Assembly: GCA_937907325.1 (NCBI GenBank)
Contig: CALERO010000047.1
Coordinates: 1 to 8,290 of the forward strand
Direction: 5' to 3'
Origin: UBA4716 sp002438865
Lineage (GTDB): Bacteria; Bacillota; Clostridia; UBA1381
Length of the DNA: 8,290 nt
This document shows, in pieces, positions 1 to 5,787 of this stretch; within the stretch, counting starts at the first letter, position 1, and every line of letters begins with the position of its first letter. A program made the position numbers and the translations under genes. Below the pieces are notes generated by a model that saw nothing but the letters and a program-made list of their open reading frames with translations, ran no database searches and was not told the origin of the DNA.

Positions 1-693
1 GGTCGGCTTTGCGTGCGGATTGTTCGGAACAATGCTCTTTATCGTGTTGTCCTCATTGTACTCAACATCATAAAAGGACGGCACATACACGCCCTCTATA
101 TCGGCAATCACTTCAAGGTAATCCTTTTTGCTCTTTTTGCCGCTTTTCTTCCATTTTACGTACTCATCGGTAACCTCGTGAATAAGTTCCTCGCCCTCGC
201 CGAGCATTACGAAATCGAATATATCCGCAACAGGCTCGCAATTGTAAGCACACGGTCCTCCGGCGCATATTATCGGGTAGCTTTCGTCACGGTCACGCTG
301 TCTTACGGGGATTTCGGCAAGGTTCAGCATATGCACTATATTTGAATAGCTGAGCTCATACTGGAGCGTAAAGCCGAGCATATCAAAATGTGTTATCTCA
401 TCGCCGCTCTCGAGCGCAAACAGCTTCATACCGTACTTATTCATTTCTTCTTCCATATCGGGCCAGGGCGCAAATACACGCTCGCACCAGGTATCCTCAC
501 GTGTGTTAAGCGTATGATACAGTATTTTAAGTCCCAGATGCGACATTGCTATTTCGTATGTGTCGGCAAAGCAAAATCCCCACCGCACATCAACTTCATT
601 CGGGTCCTTCATCACCGAATTAAGCTCGCCGCCCGTATATCGTGTAGGCTTCATTACGCCCGAAAGTATTTTATCTCGCAGTGTTATACTCAT
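1..693 (-). CDS. B12-binding-type radical SAM protein, TIGR03960-like (3' part outside window)
   Basis: Open reading frame of 231 codons from ATG at 693 to the left edge without a stop, so only the N-terminal part is visible. The protein matches my memory of the TIGR03960 family (B12-binding-domain/radical SAM proteins of unknown role): residues 15-26 (KPTRYTGGELNS), SHLGLKILYHTLN at 51-63, CERVFAPWPDMEEEM at 70-84, GFTLQYELSYSNI at 107-119, CAGGPCAYN at 143-151 and GEGEE at 165-169. The CxxxCxxC cluster motif of radical SAM enzymes is not in this part and should lie beyond the edge, as family members are usually around 600 residues. The start is well supported: GGAG at 701-704 lies 7 bases upstream, and the ATG overlaps the gerW stop as ATGA, which suggests translational coupling. 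In related genomes a DUF2344 gene and an RNase G gene often follow. Family assignment is firm; the substrate is unknown. Confidence 0.88.
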   Translation of the reverse strand, partial: MSITLRDKILSGVMKPTRYTGGELNSVMKDPNEVDVRWGFCFADTYEIAMSHLGLKILYHTLNTREDTWCERVFAPWPDMEEEMNKYGMKLFALESGDEITHFDMLGFTLQYELSYSNIVHMLNLAEIPVRQRDRDESYPIICAGGPCAYNCEPVADIFDFVMLGEGEELIHEVTDEYVKWKKSGKKSKKDYLEVIADIEGVYVPSFYDVEYNEDNTIKSIVPNNPHAKPT

Positions 694-1079
694 TTATCTT
701 CTCCGGTGTTTTTCTTTTTCGTAATAAATCCGTTTATTTTGTCTATAGCTCCCGGCACAAGGTCTAAAATCTTATCCACCGCCGACTGACTGTCGCTTAT
801 CGGAACTATGCGCACGTTTCCGTTTGAAACCACCATAAACGCCTCTGCCTTAACGGACGCTCCTCCGCCTATTCCGCCGCCGAACATCGGCTCGTTTCCC
901 TCTTTCTTGGGAGCAAACTCGCTTCCGCCGCCGCCGAAGCCGAACGAAACACGTGATATGGGTATTACAATCGTTCCGTCGCCTACGGACATAGGCTCGC
1001 CCACAACCGTATTAACATCGATAAGTCCCTTAATGCTCTTCACAGCCTCGCTGACCATTTCGCTTACCGCATTACTCAT
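690..1079 (-). CDS. ytfJ: GerW/YtfJ family sporulation protein
   Basis: A 129-residue protein, the usual length for the Spore_YtfJ (GerW) family. An amphipathic N-terminal segment (residues 1-20) leads into DVNTVVGEPMSVGDGTIVIP (21-40), then SRVSFGFGGGGSEF (42-55) and a second glycine-rich stretch GGGIGGGAS (67-75), followed by AEAFMVVSNGNVRIVPI (78-94) and a basic C-terminal tail. In Bacillus subtilis, YtfJ/GerW is made during sporulation and affects germination; its biochemical activity is not known. The family also occurs in Clostridia that are not known to sporulate, so the gene alone does not prove spore formation. The start is supported by AAGGA at 1089-1093, 9 bases upstream. It overlaps the DUF2953 gene by 8 bases and the radical SAM gene by 4. 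The DUF2953-YtfJ order is the same as ytfI-ytfJ of B. subtilis, which supports both calls. Confidence 0.92.
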   Translation of the reverse strand: MSNAVSEMVSEAVKSIKGLIDVNTVVGEPMSVGDGTIVIPISRVSFGFGGGGSEFAPKKEGNEPMFGGGIGGGASVKAEAFMVVSNGNVRIVPISDSQSAVDKILDLVPGAIDKINGFITKKKNTGEDK

Positions 1080-1698
1080 CTGACATCTTCCTTTCCTCTT
1101 TAAGAATACGTTTCAGTTTTATATAGATAACCGCCGCCTTTGCAGCCATATAGTACAAATACATTGCACGTGTGTAAATTACAGCATACACACCTGCCGA
1201 AAATACCGCATTGTCAAAATCGGCTTTTATGTCGGTATGATGCTTTTCGAGTTTCATTTTCCTGTCCGCCGTACCCAAAAATCCGAACACGACAGAGTTT
1301 ACCGCACCGTAAGCAAGTCCCGTATACATAGGATTTCCCGTTCCGATAACTCCCGATATATTAAGCTCGTCAATCGCAATCGCTTTTTCAAACGTGTAGT
1401 TTAAAAGCTTTAAAATATCTTTTTTAAGATTTGTATACAGATACTTTGCACCGGCAAGGCGTTCAAGTATTCCTGCCGTTTCTTTATCGATTTTCTCGGG
1501 ATTTTCTTCATAATCCTCAATTCCCTTGTCCACATCTTTTTTGACTTTCGGATAAAGATGCGATTTTATAAAAAGGAATTTTATATAAAGCTCATTGTTT
1601 TCCGATTTGTACGAAAAATCGGCGACAACGTTTATTCGTACAAGCGATAAAAGCATAATCAAAGCTATGATTATCAGCAAAATATATACCGCAGTCAT
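1072..1698 (-). CDS. DUF2953 domain protein (YtfI-like), single N-terminal membrane anchor
   Basis: A 208-residue protein of unknown function. Residues 2-20 form one hydrophobic segment (TAVYILLIIIALIMLLSLV), followed by RINVVADFSYKSENNELYIK, the beta-rich start typical of DUF2953. A charged middle (51-75) and a C-terminal section around GTGNPMYTGLAYGAVNSV (119-136) follow. An in-frame ATG at 1782 would give 28 more residues, but these are arginine-rich, lie wholly inside scpB and would precede the membrane anchor. The ATG at 1698 has a perfect GGAGGAG site 7 bases upstream, so it is chosen. The product is probably anchored in the membrane with its bulk on one side; the side cannot be told from sequence. 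Placement between scpB and gerW, and the ytfI-ytfJ pairing in Bacillus, suggest a link to GerW. Family call by pattern and context; role unknown. Confidence 0.8.
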   Translation of the reverse strand: MTAVYILLIIIALIMLLSLVRINVVADFSYKSENNELYIKFLFIKSHLYPKVKKDVDKGIEDYEENPEKIDKETAGILERLAGAKYLYTNLKKDILKLLNYTFEKAIAIDELNISGVIGTGNPMYTGLAYGAVNSVVFGFLGTADRKMKLEKHHTDIKADFDNAVFSAGVYAVIYTRAMYLYYMAAKAAVIYIKLKRILKEERKMSDE

Positions 1699-1702
1699 AT
1701 AT

Positions 1703-2281
1703 TTACTCCTCCGATTGCTCCGTTTCCTCCAAAAGCGACTGCTGTTCGCCCTGCGGCGGCTCCTCCGCAATAAGCTTTTCAAGATTTACTGGCGGCAGAT
1801 CCTTTGGCGATGTAAGCCCGAAACAGCGCAGAAACGTGTCCGTGGTTTTGTAAAGTATAGGACGTCCCGGTGCGTCAAGCCTGCCTGCCTCGTCTATTAA
1901 CCCGCGCTCATAAAGCCTGTTTACACAGCCGTCAGAGTTTACCCCTCTTATGCGCTCTATCTGTCCTCTTGTTATCGGCTGCTTGTACGCAATTATCGCA
2001 AGCGCCTCCATTGCAGCATTTGAAAGCGGCTGATTTCTCTGCTCTCCCAGTATTTCCTGTATGTAAGCATAATATTCCGGGCGAGAGCATATCTGGTAGC
2101 CGTCAAGTATATCTATTATATTAAACCCACGCTTGTCACGGTCATACTCCTCACGCAATTCCGTAACGGCGTTCTTTACGCTGTCAATATCGGTATCCAG
2201 CACAACCGCAAGCTTTGCCGCCTTTACAGGCTCGCCTGCGGCGAAAAGTATACCTTCTATCGCATATTTTATGTTAACCAT
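1703..2281 (-). CDS. scpB: Segregation and condensation protein B (ScpB)
   Basis: A 192-residue winged-helix protein, of typical family length. ScpB dimers bind ScpA and form the SMC-ScpAB condensin, which organises and separates newly replicated chromosomes. Family hallmarks are visible: an N-terminal IEGILFAAGEPV (8-19), the core LSNAAMEALAIIAYKQPITR (86-105) continuing into GQIERIRGVNSDG (106-118), then LYERGLI (123-129) and the conserved end GRPILYKTTDTFLRCFGL (139-156) with DLPP at 161-164. The tail (165-192) is rich in Glu and Gln and probably unstructured. The ATG overlaps the scpA stop by 8 bases, fitting the 1:2 ScpA:ScpB complex made from one message. The codons for its last Glu residues double as the ribosome site of the next gene. 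Identification is certain. Confidence 0.97.
   Translation of the reverse strand: MVNIKYAIEGILFAAGEPVKAAKLAVVLDTDIDSVKNAVTELREEYDRDKRGFNIIDILDGYQICSRPEYYAYIQEILGEQRNQPLSNAAMEALAIIAYKQPITRGQIERIRGVNSDGCVNRLYERGLIDEAGRLDAPGRPILYKTTDTFLRCFGLTSPKDLPPVNLEKLIAEEPPQGEQQSLLEETEQSEE
1706..1712 (-). promoter_or_regulatory. Shine-Dalgarno site of the DUF2953 gene, inside the scpB 3' end
   Basis: GGAGGAG on the minus strand encodes the last two Glu codons of ScpB, ends just before its TAA stop, and lies 7 bases from the ATG at 1698. It decides the DUF2953 start against the in-frame ATG at 1782 and implies that the two genes are translated in tandem. Confidence 0.85.
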
Positions 2282-3008
2282 TTACCTTTTCCGCCTTTTT
2301 TGAGAATAAATCAAAATCTTTGGTTTCTTCGTTGTAATCCGCAAAAAGCTTATTAAGCTTTATCATTTCCAGCACCGCAAGAAACGTTGCAATCATTTCG
2401 GGTCTGGAGTCACCCTCGCAAAACAGGCTTGCAAAACGTATGCGCCCGCTCTTTAAACGTTTGCATATTTTTTCGACCATATCGTCCACGCTCACCTTTT
2501 CCCTGCCGACAATTCCCGAAAATGCACGCTTTGTCGGCTTTTCGTACCGGACACGCCGTGCCAGTATGGAATTGAAAGCGTCGATAAGCGCCGAAACATC
2601 ATGATGCGTACTGTATTCGGGAACGGGAAATTTGATTTCCTCCTCGCTCCTGAACACAAGATATTTAGACGAAAACTCGCTTTTCCTAAGCTCCTGCGAA
2701 GCCTCTTTAAATTTCTGATACTCAAGAAGTCTTTGCGCAAGTTCTTCTCTCGGGTCCTCTTCCTCCTCCTCTTCGTTTTTCGGAAGAAGCATTTTGGATT
2801 TTATATACAAAAGCTGTGCCGCCATTACGATAAATTCACCCGTATTGTCGAGTGAGGAGTCCTCTATGCCGTCAATAGCCTCGAGATACTGATCGGTTAT
2901 TTCGGCTATAGGTATATCGTATATGCTCACCTTGCTTTTCTGTATAAGCGTCAGCAAAAGATCAAGCGGTCCTTCAAATTTATCCAGTTTGTACAGAATA
3001 TTATCCAT
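2274..3008 (-). CDS. scpA: Segregation and condensation protein A (ScpA, kleisin)
   Basis: A 244-residue kleisin, the subunit that bridges the SMC heads and carries ScpB. The N-terminal SMC-binding signature is clear: YKLDKFEGPLDLLLTLIQ (6-23), then DIPIAEITDQYL (31-42) and the helix FIVMAAQLLYIKSKMLLP (59-76). An acidic run of Glu (79-84) marks the start of the flexible middle. The C-terminal winged-helix part includes KVSVDDMVEKI (171-181) and FLAVLEMIKLNKL (209-221). Length is normal for the family. The gene starts 11 bases after the site-2 protease stop and overlaps scpB. The stretch before the ATG contains AGG repeats rather than one strong ribosome site, so expression may lean partly on readthrough translation from upstream. 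Identification is certain. Confidence 0.97.
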   Translation of the reverse strand: MDNILYKLDKFEGPLDLLLTLIQKSKVSIYDIPIAEITDQYLEAIDGIEDSSLDNTGEFIVMAAQLLYIKSKMLLPKNEEEEEEDPREELAQRLLEYQKFKEASQELRKSEFSSKYLVFRSEEEIKFPVPEYSTHHDVSALIDAFNSILARRVRYEKPTKRAFSGIVGREKVSVDDMVEKICKRLKSGRIRFASLFCEGDSRPEMIATFLAVLEMIKLNKLFADYNEETKDFDLFSKKAEKVNG

Positions 3009-3019
3009 TGTTACCTATC

Positions 3020-3697
3020 CTATATTATCATTTTAAGCAGTCCGTTTATCGGTACGGCTATCAGATTAAACACCGCATTTACGCCTGTTCCTATTATGGT
3101 GTTGAACATTCCCGTAAGCGACAGTATCATAATAAGTATCATTGAATACCTTTCATACTGAAGCATTTTGTAATACGCTCTGTCCGGCAAAAATATACCG
3201 AGTACCTTTGAGCCGTCCAAGGGCGGTATCGGGATAAGGTTAAACACCATAAAGCACAGATTTGTGTATATAAACGTATGCGCTATCGAGCCGATAACGT
3301 TAAACACTGTCGCACCGAGTCCCGTCTTTGCTTTTAAAATTATCGCTATTGCCCATATTATCATACCGCAAAACGCCATAACAAGGTTTGCAAAAGGTCC
3401 CGCAAGCGATACAAGAGCCGTACCCTTTTTGCGGTTGCGGTAGTACATCGGATTTATCATAACGGGCTTTGCCCAGCCGAAACCCGTTAAAAGCATAAGC
3501 AATGTACCGTACAAATCCAGATGCGCCAGAGGATTTATTGTAAGCCTGCCCGTGTTTCTCGGCGTCGGGTCACCGAGTTTATCGGACACATATGCGTGTC
3601 CCAGCTCATGACCTATTATCGCAATAAGTCTTATCGGCAGTAAAATTACAAAACTCATAATGTTTGAAAATAAAGCTGTTAAAATACCCATTCGCAT
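3020..3697 (-). CDS. Site-2 protease family membrane metalloprotease (peptidase M50)
   Basis: A 225-residue polytopic membrane protein. It carries the zinc motif HELGH at 30-34 (HExxH) within an N-terminal hydrophobic helix, NPLAHLDLYGTL at 55-66, GFGWAKPVMINPMYYRNRKK at 72-91 with AGPFANL at 99-105, and the third-ligand motif NLIPIPPLDG at 153-162 (Asp161). Further hydrophobic segments lie near 107-121, 140-152 and 185-196. This is the compact M50B type without a PDZ domain, which cuts substrates within the membrane; its target is unknown. It is distinct in layout from RseP, which has PDZ domains, but a SpoIVFB-like role cannot be excluded. The position upstream of scpA recurs in Clostridia. 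AGGAG at 3702-3706 lies 4 bases from this ATG and 10 from a second in-frame ATG (3691), so the start could be two codons later. Confidence 0.93.
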   Translation of the reverse strand: MRMGILTALFSNIMSFVILLPIRLIAIIGHELGHAYVSDKLGDPTPRNTGRLTINPLAHLDLYGTLLMLLTGFGWAKPVMINPMYYRNRKKGTALVSLAGPFANLVMAFCGMIIWAIAIILKAKTGLGATVFNVIGSIAHTFIYTNLCFMVFNLIPIPPLDGSKVLGIFLPDRAYYKMLQYERYSMILIMILSLTGMFNTIIGTGVNAVFNLIAVPINGLLKMII

Positions 3698-3722
3698 AAT
3701 ACTCCTATTTTAGTATTCTTTT

Positions 3723-3751
3723 ATTATACAATTTTTTCGGTCAAATGTAAA
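3723..3751 (-). promoter_or_regulatory. Vegetative-type promoter of the protease-scpAB operon
   Basis: On the minus strand, a -35 box TTTACA (3746-3751, five of six matches to TTGACA), a 17-base spacer and a perfect -10 TATAAT (3723-3728). The expected start of transcription is near 3716, giving a leader of about 18 bases before the ATG at 3697. It fits sigma-A recognition by inspection only. Confidence 0.75.
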
Positions 3752-3769
3752 TAGGAAAATCAAAATTTC

Positions 3770-3799
3770 TTGACAAACATATGTTTTGTGTTGTATAAT
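3770..3799 (+). promoter_or_regulatory. Near-perfect sigma-A-type promoter of rmuC
   Basis: A perfect -35 TTGACA (3770-3775) and perfect -10 TATAAT (3794-3799) with an 18-base spacer. Transcription should begin near 3806, leaving a leader of about 30 bases before the ATG at 3836. The only longer rmuC start, a TTG at 3770, is the first codon-sized part of the -35 box itself, so it is not a translation start. The -35 boxes of the two divergent promoters are 18 bases apart, so one bound protein could affect both. Confidence 0.82.
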
Positions 3800-3825
3800 A
3801 ACGGTAATCAATACATCTGCGAAAC

Positions 3826-3830
3826 GGAGA
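3826..3830 (+). promoter_or_regulatory. Shine-Dalgarno site of rmuC
   Basis: GGAGA, 5 bases before the ATG at 3836. With the promoter position it fixes that ATG as the start. Confidence 0.75.
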
Positions 3831-3835
3831 ATAAT

Positions 3836-4966
3836 ATGGATATTATAATTATTGCGCTTCTTATAACACTTATGGCTTTAACGCTTGTTCTGATATTTAA
3901 AACAAAATCGTCCGACACCTCCGCCCTTGAGCGGAACATAGGCGAAAGCACACAGCGTTCCGCCAAGCTTATAGGCGATATTTTGAGTGAAAATCAAAAG
4001 GCAATCGGCAAAATGCAGAGCGAAAATTTTGAAAAGATGAACAATTCCATACAGCAGACGCAAAGTATGGTTGAGCGCCAGCTTGATAAAATTCAGCGTG
4101 ACAACGGCATTCGTCTTGATGAGATGCGGAGTATGGTTGAGAAAAAGCTTGAAAAAAGCATTGACGATAAAATGACAAATTCGTTTAAGCTTGTAAACGA
4201 CAGGCTCGAACAGGTATATAAGGGATTGGGAGAAATGCAGACGCTCGCCGCAGGCGTGGGCGACTTGAAGAAAGTATTGTCAAACGTAAAAACACGTGGA
4301 ATTATGGGCGAATTACAGCTGAAAAACATCTTAACAGAGATCATGTCGCCCGAGCAGTACGAAGAAAACGTTATGCCCGTTCCCAACAGCCGTAATGCGG
4401 TTGAATTTGCAATAAAACTGCCCGGCGACGGAAACAGGAGCGTTTATCTCCCCATTGACGCAAAATTCCCGGCAACGCTCTATCACGACCTTGCCGACGC
4501 ATACGAGGAGGGCAATGCCGAAAAAATCAACGCTGCCGCCGCAATGCTTACACGGCGTATAAAATCGGAGGCGGCGGATATTCACGATAAATACATAGAA
4601 CCGCCGTACACAACCGATTTTGCGATTATGTTTCTGCCGTTTGAGGGCTTGTATGCGGAGGTTATAAACCGCGGACTTGTGGACGAACTGCAAAGGCTTT
4701 ACAAGGTAAATATTGCAGGACCAAGCACAATGGCGGCTATGCTCAATTCTTTACAGACAGGGTTTAAAACGCTCGCCATAGAAAAGCGCAGTGCAGAAGT
4801 CTGGAGCGTATTGAGCAGTGTCAAAACCGAATTTGACAAGTTTGCGGACACGCTCGAATGTGCGCAGAAAAGAATTAACCAGGCAAACGATGATCTCGAC
4901 AAGCTTGTCGGAGTGCGCACCCGTGCAATTCAGCGCAAATTAAAGGACGTTGAGAAAAATGAATAA
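3836..4966 (+). CDS. rmuC: RmuC family DNA recombination protein
   Basis: A 376-residue protein of the RmuC family, named from Escherichia coli mutants that change recombination at inverted repeats; a nuclease-like core is proposed but the activity is not established. Residues 1-21 form a membrane anchor (MDIIIIALLITLMALTLVLI). Residues 27-135 are a long coiled coil. The RmuC core follows: LSNVKTRGIMGELQLKNIL (148-166), VYLPIDAKFP (203-212), TDFAIMFLPFEGLYAEV (260-276) and IAGPSTMAAMLNSLQTGFKT (293-312). Anchor, coil and core give the normal domain order, with the core facing the cytoplasm by inference. The ATG at 3836 is chosen because the upstream extension would begin inside the promoter. 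It has its own promoter and appears to be a single-gene transcript. It ends 2 bases from the convergent prmC stop, within a shared palindrome. Confidence 0.95.
   Translation: MDIIIIALLITLMALTLVLIFKTKSSDTSALERNIGESTQRSAKLIGDILSENQKAIGKMQSENFEKMNNSIQQTQSMVERQLDKIQRDNGIRLDEMRSMVEKKLEKSIDDKMTNSFKLVNDRLEQVYKGLGEMQTLAAGVGDLKKVLSNVKTRGIMGELQLKNILTEIMSPEQYEENVMPVPNSRNAVEFAIKLPGDGNRSVYLPIDAKFPATLYHDLADAYEEGNAEKINAAAAMLTRRIKSEAADIHDKYIEPPYTTDFAIMFLPFEGLYAEVINRGLVDELQRLYKVNIAGPSTMAAMLNSLQTGFKTLAIEKRSAEVWSVLSSVKTEFDKFADTLECAQKRINQANDDLDKLVGVRTRAIQRKLKDVEKNE
4064..4141 (+). repeat. Paired 12-base repeat inside the rmuC coiled-coil region
   Basis: AGTATGGTTGAG occurs at 4064-4075 and again at 4130-4141, 66 bases apart. 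It encodes SMVERQLDK (77-85) and SMVEKKLEK (99-107), a 22-residue period that equals two hendecads of a coiled coil. This is an internal protein repeat, not a mobile or regulatory element. Confidence 0.6.
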
Positions 4967-4986
4967 CTTCATTTTTCAAAACGTCC
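4945..4986. terminator. Palindrome between convergent rmuC and prmC, likely bidirectional terminator
   Basis: Arms 4945-4963 and 4968-4986 pair at 17 of 19 positions (the two mismatches at 4952-4953 against 4978-4979) around the 4-base loop TAAC. The arms carry a run of A on one side and T on the other, so either strand transcribes a hairpin with a T-rich right arm. There is no separate T tract after the stem, so it is not a textbook intrinsic terminator. The rmuC stop (4964-4966) is in the loop and the prmC stop (4969-4971) is in the right arm, so the hairpin overlaps the 3' ends of both genes. Confidence 0.65.
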
Positions 4987-5787
4987 CGTAACCACACGGT
5001 CATTGCCGCACAAATCCTTTATTATGCGGACATCGCAAAAATCCTTTTTCATCAAATCGGATACAGCCTCGCCCTGGTCGTACCCTATTTCATATGCGAG
5101 AATACCTCCGCAATTCAGCATATGCGGAGCAATTTCCGTTATGCGCCTGTAGAATATCAGTCCGTCCGCTCCGCCCGAAAGCGCATTGTACGGCTCGTGA
5201 TCTTTGACCTCAGTCTGCAATGTTTCTATAACATCATCACGTATATACGGCGGATTTGACGCTATTATGTCAAACCTTTCGTTCGGATATTCCTTTAAAA
5301 TATCCATACGTATAAATCTTCCGCAAACACCGTTTTCCTTTGCATTGTATTTTGCAATTTCCAGTGCTTTTTCGCTTACATCAAGAAATGTAACGTCCAA
5401 ATCAGGGTTAAAATGTGCGGTGCTTATTCCTATACACCCCGACCCTGTTCCTATGTCGATAAGCTTTCCGCTTTTTGCAGTGCTTATTATTTTCTCAACA
5501 AGAGTTTCCGTATCGGCTCTCGGTATCAGAACGTCGGGCGTAACTTTAAATTCCAGTCCCATAAAGCCTGCCGATTGGGTTATGTATTGCAGTGGCTCGC
5601 CGTTTTGACGGCGAATAAGCATTTCATATATTTTCTTTAAATTTTCGTCCGAAACTTCGCAATTTCCGTTAAGCACAAGCTGTGTGTTATCAATACCGAC
5701 AGCATTTTTGACTATTTCCCGTGCCTCATATGCGGCGTTATCCTTAAGCTTTTTTGTAAGGTCAGCCACAACATCACGTATTACCAT
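4969..5787 (-). CDS. prmC: Peptide chain release factor N5-glutamine methyltransferase (PrmC)
   Basis: A 272-residue SAM-dependent enzyme that methylates the glutamine of the GGQ motif in release factors RF1 and RF2, improving translation termination. Visible motifs: GEPLQYIT (63-70), VLIPRADTETLVE (86-98), the SAM-binding loop DIGTGSGCIGIS (111-122), the catalytic-site motif NPPY at 178-181 within FDIIASNPPYI, the segment ALSGGADGL (202-210), and the conserved end KDLCGNDRVVTGR (257-269). The common RPDTE signature reads RADTE here, a mild variant. The N-terminal release-factor-binding helical part and length are normal. An in-frame ATG at 5817 would add ten residues, but AGGAGG sits just before the ATG at 5787, which overlaps the DUF1385 stop as ATGGTAA. 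In many Firmicutes prfA follows prmC; here rmuC follows in the opposite direction instead. Confidence 0.96.
   Translation of the reverse strand: MVIRDVVADLTKKLKDNAAYEAREIVKNAVGIDNTQLVLNGNCEVSDENLKKIYEMLIRRQNGEPLQYITQSAGFMGLEFKVTPDVLIPRADTETLVEKIISTAKSGKLIDIGTGSGCIGISTAHFNPDLDVTFLDVSEKALEIAKYNAKENGVCGRFIRMDILKEYPNERFDIIASNPPYIRDDVIETLQTEVKDHEPYNALSGGADGLIFYRRITEIAPHMLNCGGILAYEIGYDQGEAVSDLMKKDFCDVRIIKDLCGNDRVVTGRFEK

Noticed and set aside
13..789. Plus-strand open frames over the left edge (110 and 133 codons)
   Set aside because: They lie antisense to the radical SAM gene, which has clear family motifs and a ribosome site. Their translations look like shadow sequence with no recognisable motif.
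690..1079. Glycine-rich repeats in GerW as a sign of an unusual protein
   Set aside because: Two glycine-rich stretches are normal for the YtfJ/GerW family.
1699..1782. Extended N-terminus of the DUF2953 protein
   Set aside because: The extra 28 residues are encoded entirely within scpB in another frame, are arginine-rich by frame shift of Glu codons, and the ATG at 1698 has a perfect ribosome site.
2755..2775. CTCCTC-rich run as a possible microsatellite
   Set aside because: It encodes the acidic Glu run of ScpA (residues 79-84), a normal low-complexity linker in the family.
3770..3835. Upstream extension of RmuC from a TTG codon
   Set aside because: The TTG belongs to the -35 box TTGACA and the extension crosses the -10 box and expected transcription start. 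The ATG at 3836 has a ribosome site and begins the membrane anchor.
4331..4693. A 120-codon minus-strand open frame inside rmuC
   Set aside because: It is antisense to the conserved RmuC core and has no ribosome site or recognisable domain.
5204..5640. Plus-strand open frames of 134 and 75 codons opposite prmC
   Set aside because: The opposite strand encodes all PrmC motifs; the frames are Ser-rich shadows.
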